Positions 10,660-21,700 of a stretch of 64,000 nucleotides of DNA are shown here, piece by piece. Made by a program: the position numbers and the translations under genes. The stretch's first letter is position 1. Every line of letters begins with the position of its first letter. This stretch comes from Rugalucina vietnamica (Eukaryota; Mollusca; Bivalvia; Lucinida; Lucinidae), in contig OZ024869.1 in NCBI GenBank assembly GCA_964017185.1, positions 3,122,501-3,186,500 on the forward strand, read 5' to 3'. Below the pieces are notes generated by a model that worked only from the letters and a program-made list of their open reading frames with translations, searched no databases and was not told the DNA's origin.

Positions 10660-11735
10660 ATGTCTCCCCCCTTTCTACGTGCATGTCCAAAATATGCAAG
10701 CAAGAGTTATAGTTCTTGAGCATCACATATCATGTCATTCTGTTTTATAAGAGTACCAAGTTTCATTGAAATATCTCTTACGGTGTTCAAGTTATAGAGG
10801 GGGCACGAAAGTGTTTGGAAAATAATCAAAGGGAAATAACTCCAAAGATATGAAAGCAAGAGTAATGATTCTTGTGCATCATGCTTTATAAGTGTACAAT
10901 GTTTCATTGAAAAGTCTCTAATGGTTTTTGAGTTATAGAGCAGACACGAAATTGAATGAAAAATAATCAAAGGGAAATAACTCCAAAGATATGCAAGCAA
11001 GAGTTATGGTTCTTTAGCATGACACATCATCTCATCGTGCTTTATAAGTGTACCAAGTTTCATTGAAATATTTCTTATGGTTTTCAAGTTATAGAGTGGA
11101 CATGAAATTGTATGGAAAAATAATCAAAGGGAAATAACTCCAAAGATATGAAAGCAAGAGTGATAATTCTTATGCATGACACATCGTCTCATCATGCTTT
11201 ATAAGTGTACCAAGTTTCACTGAAATTTCTCTTACGGTTTTCAAGTTATAGGGTGGACACGAAATTGTATGGAAAATAATCAAAGGGAAATTACTCCAAA
11301 GATATGCAAGCAAGAGTTATGGTTCTTTAGCACGACACGTAATCTCATCGTGCTTTATAAGTGTACCAAGTTTCATTGAAATAACTCTTACGATTTTCGA
11401 GTTATAAAGCGGACACGAAATTGTATGGAAAATAATCAAAGGGAAATAACTCATAAAATACACAAGCCAGAGTTATGGTTCTTGAGCACGACACATCGTC
11501 TGATCATGCTCAATAAGTGTACCAAGTTTTATTGAAAAATCTTTAACGGTTTTCAAGTTATACAGCGGACACGAAATTGTATCGAAAATAATCAAAGGGA
11601 AATAACTCCAAAAATACTCAAGCTAGAGTTATGGTTCTTGTGCATGACACATCGTCTCGTCATGGTTTACAAGTGTACCAAGTTTCATTAAAAACTCTTT
11701 AACGGTTTTCAAGTTATAGAGCGGACACGATTTGT

Positions 11736-11766
<31 letters not shown>

Positions 11767-11837
11767 AGATAGACAGACAGACGGACAGACGCACGGGGAA
11801 AAACAATATGTCTCCCGACCCTGTCGGGGGGAGACAT
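10660..11837. mobile_element. Pearl-like non-autonomous element
   Basis: The ends are inverted: ATGTCTCCCCCC at the left and GGGGGGAGACAT at the right. The body is about seven tandem units of roughly 150-160 bp (GGGAAATAACTCCAAAGATA, then AGAGTTATGGTTCT, then CCAAGTTTCATTGAAA, then TTCAAGTTATAGAG). A GACA tetranucleotide microsatellite follows, then a terminal hairpin (ATGTCTCCCGACCCTGTCGGG). Short-period core repeats plus a tetranucleotide microsatellite is the layout known from bivalve pearl elements, which have been linked to non-autonomous Helitrons. That family link is by layout only. Confidence 0.7.
11735..11794 (+). repeat. (GACA)n microsatellite inside the pearl-like element
   Basis: About 13 GACA/GACG/GATA tetranucleotides in a row directly follow the last core unit. 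Confidence 0.95.
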
Positions 11838-11980
11838 AATCACAATGGTAATGTTTGTATTGTCTCTGGCAGAACATAAACAGAAAGTCGAGAACTGTTC
11901 GAGTCTTTTCTAGAAAATGTTATTATGTTTGTATTTTTGCCGATATGTGGTATTGTGCATGTAATTATCATTTGATAAAT

Positions 11981-12579
11981 AAGAGCTGTCGCAGGACAGC
12001 GTAGCTCGCCTGACTTGTGCTTTGCCACTAAATTTATCAAAATCTATGACCTTGACCTCAATGTCGCTCAGGTGGGTCGTAAAAAGCATAAAATTTCTGA
12101 CCAATATCTACAAACATGCAAAGTATCAACTTGATCCATCAACATGTTCAAGAGATATAGACTTCTAACAACTTTAACGAAAAACTTCAACAAAAATTTT
12201 CTAAATCTGTGACCTTGACCTCACGGTCACCCAGGGTGGGTCATGATGGTACTCCATAAAACTTCAGACCAATATCTTCAAACATGCAAAATATCAACTT
12301 GATCCATCAACATGTTCAAGAGATATAGACTTCTTAAATCTTTAATGAAAAACTTTAACATAAAATTTCTAAGTCCGTGCCCTTGACCTCAAGGTCACCC
12401 AGGGTGGACCACGATGGTACTGCATAAAACTTCAGACCAATATCTACCAACTTGCAAAGTATCAACTTGATCCATCAACATGTTCAAGAGATATAGACTT
12501 CTAAAAACTTTAATGAAAAACTTTATCATAAAATTTCTAAGTCCTTGACCTCAAGGTCACCCAGGATGGGTCATGATGG
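11981..12579. mobile_element. Tandem-repeat element, left part (split by LTR insertion)
   Basis: It begins AAGAGCTGTCGCAGGACAGC and contains just over three units of about 170 bp (GACCTTGACCTCA, then GGTGGGTCATGATGGT, then CAACTTGATCCATCAACATG, then AGAGATATAGACTTCT). The fourth unit stops at ATGG (12576-12579) and resumes at 24280, directly after the LTR retrotransposon. The two parts are therefore one older repeat split by a newer insertion. Confidence 0.85.
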
Positions 12580-12863
12580 TGTCATAGGCTGCATTTGATG
12601 CGATTTATTTGAAGTAAGGTCTGTCGTAGGCCGTATCGGCGCGTGGCCCTTCAATCGTAAACCGTACCATTTAGCTAGTTCCTACCGTCGTCATCCTTAA
12701 CGTATAATGCGCTTTTTACGAAACACCACCCGTAGTCGCATTAGTACCTTTCCCCTAAGATCCGACCTTTTCCAATACATACCTTCTTTCTTAACATAAC
12801 AATGCATGAGCCGTTATATGGTGTTCACTTTTGCTACCTGCGCTACCTGTATCCATGCCTCGG

Positions 12864-12956
12864 TGCACTTACGCCATAGCTACTGGAGAGACAAGTTTAT
12901 ACTTTCTCTGTGTCATGTCATTGTTACTGTAGAAATATATTTTATATATATTTCAG
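12864..12956 (+). repeat. 93-bp direct repeat inside the LTR, copy 1
   Basis: Begins TGCACTTACGCCATAGC and ends TATATATTTCAG. The second copy is 13197-13289, and both recur in the 3' LTR (23669-23761 and 24002-24094). Possible duplicated enhancer or promoter module; function not shown. Confidence 0.9.
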
Positions 12957-13196
12957 GTATGTTGTTTTACTTATTTTGTCGGATGTATCACTTTTGTACA
13001 TAGTTTTGGATTTTGATAATTTAAAGATGAGTTAGACAGTACTTGAATTATAGTTGTGAAATGAAGCTGCAAGATTAACATTTTGCTTAAGATCGAAATC
13101 CGTACCATCATACATACACTCATAGTTCATGATGCATTGTTTACTACATTTATTTGCTGTCTAATTAGTTTTGCATTGTTTCATAATTATGTATTT

Positions 13197-13289
13197 TGCA
13201 CTTACGCCATAGCTACTGGAGAGACAAGTTTATACTTTCTCTGTGTCATGTCATTGTTACTGTAGAAATATATTTTATATATATTTCAG
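13197..13289 (+). repeat. 93-bp direct repeat inside the LTR, copy 2
   Basis: Same 93-bp segment as 12864-12956, apparently identical, 333 bp downstream of it. Confidence 0.9.
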
Positions 13290-13475
13290 TGGACCAGATA
13301 TGATTTAGATCATCTATATTGCCATTATCATCTTTGTATGTTATCATCATGGAACATCATCATCATTTGTTGTCTTGGTCCCATGGATTAAATTCATTTG
13401 GCCAGAATACTACAGTTCACTTGTGTGTTAAATCCAATGAAGAACCCTCGGGTTAATAACGACAGACGTTGACAA

Positions 13476-13493
13476 TGGTGGCCAGTGTACCGT
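13476..13493 (+). promoter_or_regulatory. Candidate primer-binding site
   Basis: TGGTGGCCAGTGTACCGT starts one base after the 5' LTR. TGG is the invariant complement of the tRNA CCA end. The matching tRNA could not be identified without a tRNA set. Confidence 0.5.
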
Positions 13494-16400
13494 TGGATTA
13501 CTGTGATTAATTCTGTATTCACAACTACACGCGTGTGACGTATTTGGAATTACATATTCCGTCTATTTCTGGATCCAGTGATCACCCATAAACCATCAAT
13601 GATGTCATGTGTTACGTAGCCGGTGCCTTATCCAATCGGATTCGGGATTCCGTTCACGGAGCTCTGTTTACAAACATTGTGTTTACCCGGGACACGTGTT
13701 TTCGAGATGGGCCCATATACTGTTTTTGCGTTTCGAGTTTGGTGACTGGAAGGATCAGGGACTCGTTGACAGCGGACAGACGAAAGCGCGCACGTTGAAC
13801 CGGAGTGATTCACGCTGTGTACATTCTATATGAACATAGACTTTTGTCGGTTGTTTTATACGACTGACATTAAAACTTTGTTTGTGTGATGTCATGTGAT
13901 TTTTGGAATATATACTTGGATTTGGTACGGTAAGAATTTACTATACTTGCAGCTTCATATATTTCAAACATTATTACTGTACATTTTCAACTAAAGCAAC
14001 TGTATTTAATTTTTCACAATTCAAGTTTTGTCAATATCGAACATGCATAACTGTTCTGACAATTAAGTTTACAGTTTAACCATGGAGATTAAACTGTAAT
14101 ATCGGGCATAAATCTATCTGCACATCACTGTCTCGTTTGAATATATATTGTCAGTTCTGTTGTGCCTGCCGAAAGTCAGTGAATAGTATAAAATACATCT
14201 TTCGGTAATTTTTGTGACAAAACAATAGTCAGTCTGAACATATGTAGATGATCTTGTGAACTGTTACAGTTAAAACAGTGAGGTTGTGAAGATACAACAA
14301 TTTCAGTCATGGCGACATAAAAGTGAAGTTATTGTTTTCAGATTGTCAAATTTGTAGTTTTGTGGGACTTTAATAGAAAGCAATAAGTCCACATAAAATA
14401 ATGCGACAATCTTCCCCAGCGCGCGCTGCACTTACTAACACCCTGCCTACTATCCTATAGCCTTTACCCGTCCAATCCGTACATACCCTCATAAACCTGC
14501 GTGCGATATAAACCGTGAGATAAATCCGCTAATCTAGATCTACCCTGCCAGTACTTTGCGTTGACATATAAAATTTAGACCTATATAAAAAACGTAAACC
14601 CAGATCACACAGTGTAGACCCAGATATGTTACGTTTTGTTCTAAATACTCCGAAAGGTATTTTGTTTTGTCTGTGTCCCGGCAAAGCTTTGTTCTTGTCT
14701 CAGGTGTGAAACGATATTGAATTAACTTAGTCATTTTCGCGCAGATAAAATCGGGTACCAGGGGCCACGCTCGTCGATGCGGAAAACCGATACAAAGATT
14801 ACAATTGTAAAACACTGATACATTGTTAATCCTCGGTAGCTCAGTTGACTAAGACGATGGACTCTGTATTCATGTCACAGGTTGTACCCGGGTTCGATTC
14901 CCACTAGGTGCAAATATTTTTTTTTTGTTTTGATATTTTTCTTTTTCAGATTTTTTTTCTTACTTATTTTTTTCTCTATCTATTTTTCCTCAGTCAGATA
15001 ATTTTTTTTTTCTAGACAAGATAAAGCTACAGGCCTTTATCTTGATATACATCTATTCATAGTAATATAGTAATAAACTAGTTCTATTGTGAATGCAGGT
15101 ATAGTTGCAGGTATACAGTGTTGCTGACAAAAATAAATCTGATTTTTGTCTTGTGTGCAGAAAAATAATTAATAGTTAGTGCACTAATTATCCTTTTGGA
15201 AGGATTAGCTTTTCAAAACATAATTGTGTACAGAACTATTGATTTGATTGATATCTTTGCTATTTATTGCCATTTTTGTTTGCACTCATCACTCTGTCAT
15301 CTACTATGTTCACTTGCACCAATCATTTCATTTCACATTCATAGCACACCAACCAAGCCTATACCCCTACCCCTCCCCCCTCCTAAAACAAAAAGGAAAA
15401 AGCAGTGAATGAATACAAATTGTATCAAATTGTCAAGAGATACAGTTTGATAAGTGAAGCATTGTGATTAGAAACACAGTTGTGTATATGCTTATGTGAA
15501 TTGGCATTGAAGCCAAAAGTTGCATAATAAAAACATTACAGCAGTGTGAAAATTAAGTGTTTGAGCTACAGGAGAACATTAAGGATAAGTGTATACAAAT
15601 TCCAGTTTTGTGTGGTAACAGTCACAATATTGTGGTGTTAAATGAACATTATATTGTGAATACTTGTTTCTTTTGGAGAAGTGTATGCTAGTGTCTGTGC
15701 TCATTTCAAGCTTTATTAGCATTTACATTTTTCTGAAGGAAATTTATATTGTATGGGATTTGGTGATCATTATTTAACCTTCTGTAGTTTATGCATTGCT
15801 GTTTGTGGTCTTGGGTTTGTGTTGGTTTTGGCAACTGGGCTTTTGATTAAAGTGTGTTTGGATTTGTAAATCTGAAACTTGTGCATTCAGAAATTTGAAT
15901 CATTGAGTTATTGTTGTGTTGTGTTGTGATCATTGGTTGTTTATGTGATTTTGAGTTGAATGTTGTTTCCCAAATTTTGAATGATATGCTTTGATTGATA
16001 ACCCTTATAATCAATTGTGATTGATGTTATGTGAAAGAAATCAATCCCCAAATTGTAAGTGTGTTATGACAGAAGTATACATGTGAAAATAAGTTTGTGG
16101 AATACATAAGGAGAGATAAATGTGACAAGTGATTCCTTGTGTACTCTGTTAGTGAATTACTGTGAAGGGAGACAAAACTGTGTAAAGTGTATATTCTGTG
16201 AAGATTGTAACTGTGTCAAAGCATAAAGGGAGTTAAATCTGTGAAAATAGTTTGAACATTGTGTGAACATTGTGAAATTCTGTATAAACAAAGAAAGTTA
16301 ATTCTGTGTTAAAGTGAAAAGGAAATTTGTATTCCACTACAAGGGAGATAATTGTGCTGGGATACTGAACAGGACTGAATTGTGAAAAATAATATTATTT

Positions 16401-16500
16401 TGGATTGGAGATAACCATTAGATGTGCCATCTTAACTGGGCCCATTTAGATTAAGTAGTTTATATAGTATAGTTAGGGATAGATAGTTAGATAGTTAAAC
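13494..16500 (+). other. Long leader of the LTR retrotransposon
   Basis: About 3 kb without a convincing ORF. A strong donor-like TACG|GTAAGA lies near 13930 and several pyrimidine-rich acceptors follow, so the leader may be spliced to reach the gag ATG. It contains a tRNA-like segment (14832-14912) followed by T-rich sequence, and a TG-rich stretch from about 15600 to 16400 with many TTGTGTGA/GTGAA words. Confidence 0.6.
14832..14912 (+). repeat. tRNA-like segment in the leader
   Basis: CGGTAGCTCAGTTGACTAAG resembles a pol III A box and GGGTTCGATTCCC is a perfect B box, about 50 bases apart. The acceptor and T stems pair poorly, so this is not a functional tRNA. A T-rich tail follows. It is most likely the head of a SINE captured in the leader. 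Confidence 0.6.
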
Positions 16501-18711
16501 ATGGCACAATCTAATCCAAATCTCGAGAGAGATCTCAGAGCAATGAGGCGCGATCATATACGCGAAGAAGAGGATAGAGAGAGAGCTGAAAGAACATGGA
16601 GAGAAACGGAAACTGCTAGACGGCGTGAGGAAGAATATAGACGTCAAGTGGAAGCAGATGAGAGAAGAAGGGCATTAGAAGAAGATGAAGAGAGATTAGC
16701 TGAAGAAGAAAGACAAATGCGTTTCTTCGAACAAGAGAGAAGGAAACAAGCAGAAAATCAGCTGTTACAACTTCAGAGACAAAGAAAGGCGTTGAGTGAA
16801 TACAGAAGAGGGGTACACCCAACAGAGTTTGGTGAAGGCCGTATAGATATAGCTACAGTGATCCCTGCAAATGACAGAGAAACACAGAGTGGAAGAGAAA
16901 GTCTTGCCACAGGAAGAAACACACAGTCAGAGCTTCAGTATGAAAGTTTTGGATTGAACACTACACAAGTTGTAGATCCAAATGATATTGATACTGTAAG
17001 GAAAGAAGTTGTGGGATCACTTAGTCCGTCAAAGCAGAAAAGAAGAGTTAGTTTTCAAACACCGGAAAGGAGAGGTTCAGAGGATGAAGATTTTATAAGG
17101 ATATTAAGTACTGAGATAAAAGAACTGGACAAACGACTAGTTGCATATGGTCGAGGCTTGACACAGAAGGCAAAAGATACCAGGACAGCATATGAAAGGC
17201 ATATAGCACCGAGACAGCTGTTTACCGAGGAGTCGTCAGAAGAACGACATAGTTTGCCGAAAGTAAGTGAAAGGGAGTCAGATAGGAAAAGTGTTGCAAG
17301 TTCACAGGGTGCTACACAGAATACAGAAAGAGAAGAAAGAAACTACTATCCAGCACAAGAACAGTACAGAATATCAGAAAGAGACACAGCTGAACAGGAT
17401 GAGAAGCTCATGTTGTTGAGAAAGAGAGAAGAAGATCTTCGACAAAGGGAAGAGCAGATAAGAAAACTCGAAAGAGAGCAAGCTGCAAAGAGAGAGATGA
17501 CAGTAATGTTTCAAAGAAGAGAGAAAGAGATTAGAGAAAAGGAGGAAAAGCTATGGAAACTAGAAAGATATCTCAATGAAAGAGAAAGATTCTTAGAACA
17601 CCAAAATCAGTCGAAGAATCCTTATGAAGATGAACTTCAAGACAGAGATAGGCAGATAGATATCAGATTAGCGGAAATGAACAGACGCCAGAAATTGATT
17701 GAAGAAAGAGAGGCTGCTCTTGACAGAGCTAAAACAGAAGCAATAATTCAGACAGAAGTAAAGAATGAGAAAAGTGAAGAGATACCTCAACGCGTCTTAG
17801 AGGAAGATATACTCTGTGTCAAACACATGGCAACAAGTACAGACAATAAAGAGGAGGAGGAGTATAGGAGAGATGCAGCCACAAATACAGAGAAATATCA
17901 AGAAGCTCAAAATCAAGACAAATTCCCAAGATTCTCGCCCTTTTCAGGAGAGGATCCGCAGCCGAAAACAGAAGCTTCATATGAGGAATGGAAATATGAA
18001 GTTAACTGTATCTGGAGAGCTGGGAGATACTCAGAAGAAGCAGTGGCTCAAGCAATAAGAAAGTCAGTTCGCGGTCAGGCAAAGAGAGTACTTCTCACCA
18101 TGGGAATTACAGATGATGTTAAAAGTGTACTTCAAAGATTAGAGACTGTCTTTGGAAATGTTTCAACAGGGGAATCGATTCTAGAGGAATTCTATACAGC
18201 ATTCCAGAAACAAGATGAGTCTGTGAATAACTGGGGCCTCAGATTAGAAGAGATTCTACAACAAGCAATCGATAAGGGCCACGTTAAAGAGGAAGAAAAA
18301 GATGAGAGATTACGTGAGAAATTCTGGAGAAGTCTCAGAAGTGAGAAATTGAAAAACGCGTCCCGCTTGCAGTTTGAAACAATCAAAAGTTTTGAGATGT
18401 TACGGAGTGCTGTTCGTGCCGAGGAAAAGGAAATGAAACGTACTGCAGCAGCGCAATACCAGCCAGTAAAAGTACAGTACAAAGAAGAAAACACAGATAT
18501 TTCAAAAGAAGACTCAAAGTTAGAAACCATTATGCATAAGTTAGCAGAAATGTACAGCGAGATAAAAGAACTGAAGAGTCAACAACAGTCAAGAAGACCC
18601 TGGTATGATCGAAGACGGCCGAATTATCCTGACGAACACCAACAGAAACAGACGTCGGAAGAGTCATCGTCTGGTCAGGCCAAAAATGAACAGAAGAAGT
18701 CGGGAAACTAA
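16501..18711 (+). CDS. gag: Retrotransposon Gag polyprotein (736 aa)
   Basis: ATG at 16501, TAA at 18709-18711. Residues 1-110 are Arg/Glu-rich with coiled-coil character, and a second charged coiled coil spans about 290-420. Residues about 475-640 look like a retrotransposon capsid domain (PFSGEDPQP, then YEEWKYEV, then a helical region with LRLEEILQQA and LREKFWRSL), the fold family to which ARC and PNMA proteins belong. I find no CCHC zinc knuckle; the C-terminus is instead basic and Gln-rich (RRPWYDRRRPNYP), which may bind RNA. The gene ends in a slippery GGGAAAC directly before the stop, so pol is made by -1 frameshifting. Intact and consistent with recent activity. Confidence 0.9.
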   Translation: MAQSNPNLERDLRAMRRDHIREEEDRERAERTWRETETARRREEEYRRQVEADERRRALEEDEERLAEEERQMRFFEQERRKQAENQLLQLQRQRKALSEYRRGVHPTEFGEGRIDIATVIPANDRETQSGRESLATGRNTQSELQYESFGLNTTQVVDPNDIDTVRKEVVGSLSPSKQKRRVSFQTPERRGSEDEDFIRILSTEIKELDKRLVAYGRGLTQKAKDTRTAYERHIAPRQLFTEESSEERHSLPKVSERESDRKSVASSQGATQNTEREERNYYPAQEQYRISERDTAEQDEKLMLLRKREEDLRQREEQIRKLEREQAAKREMTVMFQRREKEIREKEEKLWKLERYLNERERFLEHQNQSKNPYEDELQDRDRQIDIRLAEMNRRQKLIEEREAALDRAKTEAIIQTEVKNEKSEEIPQRVLEEDILCVKHMATSTDNKEEEEYRRDAATNTEKYQEAQNQDKFPRFSPFSGEDPQPKTEASYEEWKYEVNCIWRAGRYSEEAVAQAIRKSVRGQAKRVLLTMGITDDVKSVLQRLETVFGNVSTGESILEEFYTAFQKQDESVNNWGLRLEEILQQAIDKGHVKEEEKDERLREKFWRSLRSEKLKNASRLQFETIKSFEMLRSAVRAEEKEMKRTAAAQYQPVKVQYKEENTDISKEDSKLETIMHKLAEMYSEIKELKSQQQSRRPWYDRRRPNYPDEHQQKQTSEESSSGQAKNEQKKSGN

Positions 18712-18743
18712 AAGGCGTCCTCGTCGAGGGGCGGACTGAGGAC
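18702..18743 (+). promoter_or_regulatory. Programmed -1 ribosomal frameshift signal
   Basis: The heptamer G GGA AAC (18702-18708) is in the correct X XXY YYZ register of the gag frame and sits immediately before the gag TAA. After an 8-base spacer, GTCCTC (18717-18722) can pair with GAGGAC (18738-18743), and GGC (18714-18716) with GCC (18748-18750). Slipping back one base enters exactly the frame that carries the protease. Confidence 0.85.
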
Positions 18744-21700
18744 AAACGCCAAGAAAGCCCTGAAGTCATCAACATCTTCGATCGTGTTGTTGGTCACTCA
18801 AATGAATCACCAATTACCATCAATGGAATAGAGACAAATGCCTTAATAGACAGTGGTTCACAGATAACTACGATCTCTGAAGACTTTTACAAGTCAATGA
18901 CACCACCACCACCTTGGGTATCGCTGCGTGACATCGACATTCACATTGAAGGAGCTGGAGGTCACAGAATACCATACATGGGAATTGTATTGATAACCAT
19001 TGGTGCCCAGTTTCTTGGTGAAGAAAAAGTGAAATGTCTTGCATTAGTTGTACCTACTACTCGGTACAGTCTTGATGTCCCAGTGATTGTTGGAACAAAT
19101 GCCATCAGAGATTGTAAAGTGCTGTGTACAGAAAATATGAACATACCAAAGGAGTGGGCATTTGCATTTGTCTCTTTACAACAGACCAAAATAGGAGTGG
19201 TGAAGTCGACCAACAACTTTGACATCATAGTTCAACCTATGGAAACCATCACACTATCGGGTCTTGTCAGAAAGAAATGCAGTTTGGAATCAGCTGTCAC
19301 AGAGAACACAGAGGGAGCGTCCATCAAACTTGGCGTTTGTCCTCGGGTTGTCTCCTTACAGTCGCCTGGAAAATATCAAAGAGTTCCCGTGAGACTGTTT
19401 AACATGTCAGCAACGGCTGTGACCATCAAGCCTAATTCCAACTTATGTGAACTGCAAGAAGTTAAAGTTTTAAGAAGTGCAGATATAGATCAGACAAAAG
19501 CAGAAAAGGCACAAGCACAACAGCATCGTGTACAGACAGACAAGAAAGACAGAAAAGTAGATCTGAAGGACATCCCAGAAGGCATTAATCTGGAAGATAT
19601 GTGCGTCACTGATCAGCAGAAACAACAGCTATTAGAGTTTCTTGTGAAATGGAAAGATAATTTTTCAACAGATATTACAGACCTGGGAAATTGTGATCTG
19701 ATAAAACATGAAATCAAACTGACAGATGATGAACCTTTCAAGGAACCAGCTAGGAGAATACCACCAGCACTTTTTGAAGAAGTCAAAGAACATTTGAAAG
19801 AAATGATGGCAGCAGGGGCTATAAAACCAAGCCACAGTCCATATTCGTCAAATGTTGTCATCGTTCGGAAGAAAGATGGGACCATTCGCTTTTGCGTAGA
19901 CTTCCGCAAGTTGAACAGCAAGACAGTGCCTGACGCCTATGCTATTCCTCGGGTTGCGGATAGCCTTCATCTACTTGCTGGGGCCAAATACTTCACCAAG
20001 TTAGACCTTAGGAGCGGCTACTGGCAAGTAGAGATAAAGGATGAGGACAAGAACAAGACAGCTTTTCAAGTAGGAGGCCTCGGATTCTATGAATTCAACC
20101 GCATGCCTTTCGGATTGTGCAATGCCCCTGCAACGTTTCAACGTCTGATGGAGAGGTGCATGGGAGAGCTGAATCTACGAGATTGCTTAATCTACCTAGA
20201 CGACGTCATCATTTTCTCGTCTACGTTCGAAGAGCACATTGAACGCCTCGAAGCAGTATTCTCCCGCCTCAAGCAGCACAATCTGAAACTGAAGCCGTCA
20301 AAATGCGAGTTCCTGAGGTCCGAGGTCACATACTTGGGACACGTAGTCTCAGAAGAAGGGATCCGTACAGATCCAGAGAAAACCAAGGCGGTTAAAGATT
20401 GGCCAGTCCCGAAGAACGTCAAAGAAGTACGAGCATATCTTGGCTTCACGGGATACTACCGGCGATTTATTAAGAACTACGCCAACATAGCAAGGCCACT
20501 AAACGATCTGCTAGTCGGGCATTGTACGACAAAGAAAACAAAGGCAAAGAAAAAGACAAAACAGACACCATTTGTATGGACGGAAGCTCAGCAAACAGCG
20601 TTTGATTCCCTTAAGGAGAAATTGATGAAGCCACCAGTTCTGGCATACGCGGACTACTCTATGCCCTTCAAGCTCCATACTGACGCCAGTTCAACAGGAT
20701 TAGGAGCAGTTCTTTACCAGAACCAAGAGGGCATGGACCGTGTCGTTGCTTACGCCAGCCGTAGTTTGAAGCCTTCAGAGCGGAATTATCCGGCCCACAA
20801 GTTGGAATTCCTCGCCCTTAAGTGGTCGGTGACTGAGAAATTCCACGACTACTTATATGGCGCCAGATTTGAAGTGGTGACGGATAACAATCCCCTGACA
20901 TACGTGTTCACTACGGCGAAGCTCGACGCTACCGGTCAACGATGGCTTGCAGCCTTGTCCAACTACAACTGTACCATCAGTTATAGAAGTGGCAAACAGA
21001 ATTTGGACGCAGACGGATTGTCAAGGATTCGTGAAGATGAACAGACAAGAACCATCTTCCCTGATGTCCTCAAGACTATTTGCCATTCTGTCACAGTGGA
21101 CACTGCACAACAGCCATATGTGGAGTCTCTTACTGATGTTGACCAAGAACAGCTCGATCCAGAAGAGGCGTCCACTATCCAAGAAGAAGTCATCAATGGA
21201 ACCGCTTTATCAGCCAAGGACTGGATACAAGCACAATCAGAAGATCGAAACATTCGATTTGTCATCAATAGTATGCTTGAAGGATGCAAGCCAACCACAG
21301 AAATGGCTGATTCTCAAGACATAGACAGGAGATTTATTGCAGATTGGGAAAAGTACCATCTGAAGGAAGGTGTCCTCTACAAGAAAGCCACTGTAAGCGA
21401 GGAGGAGTTTGATCTTTTGTGCCTGCCACACAAACTGAGGGATGACATTTTCAAGGCTTATCATGCCGACCTAGGACATCAAGGCCGAGACAGGACATTA
21501 TCCCTCATCAAGAGACGCTTCTTCTCGCCAGGACTGGAACACTATATCAAACAGAGAATCCAGACGTGTTCTCGCTGCATTCGAAGGAAAACAGCACCAG
21601 CAAAAGCCGCCGAATTGGTGAATATTACATCATCAGCACCAATGGAACTGATCTGTATAGATTACTTGTGTTTGGAAAGATCCAAAGGCGGAATAGAGAA

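Larger units (their letters stand above)
12580..13474 (+). repeat. 5' LTR
   Basis: 895 bp, starting TGTCATAGGC and ending GACGTTGACA. It contains a 93-bp direct duplication (12864-12956 and 13197-13289). Small open frames inside it recur identically in the 3' LTR and are not genes. The promoter should lie here, but I could not place a convincing TATA box against a known start site. Confidence 0.95.

Noticed and set aside
12806-13265. Two short ORFs in the LTR, repeated at 23611-24070
   Set aside because: Identical copies exist only because the LTRs are identical; no domain or codon bias.
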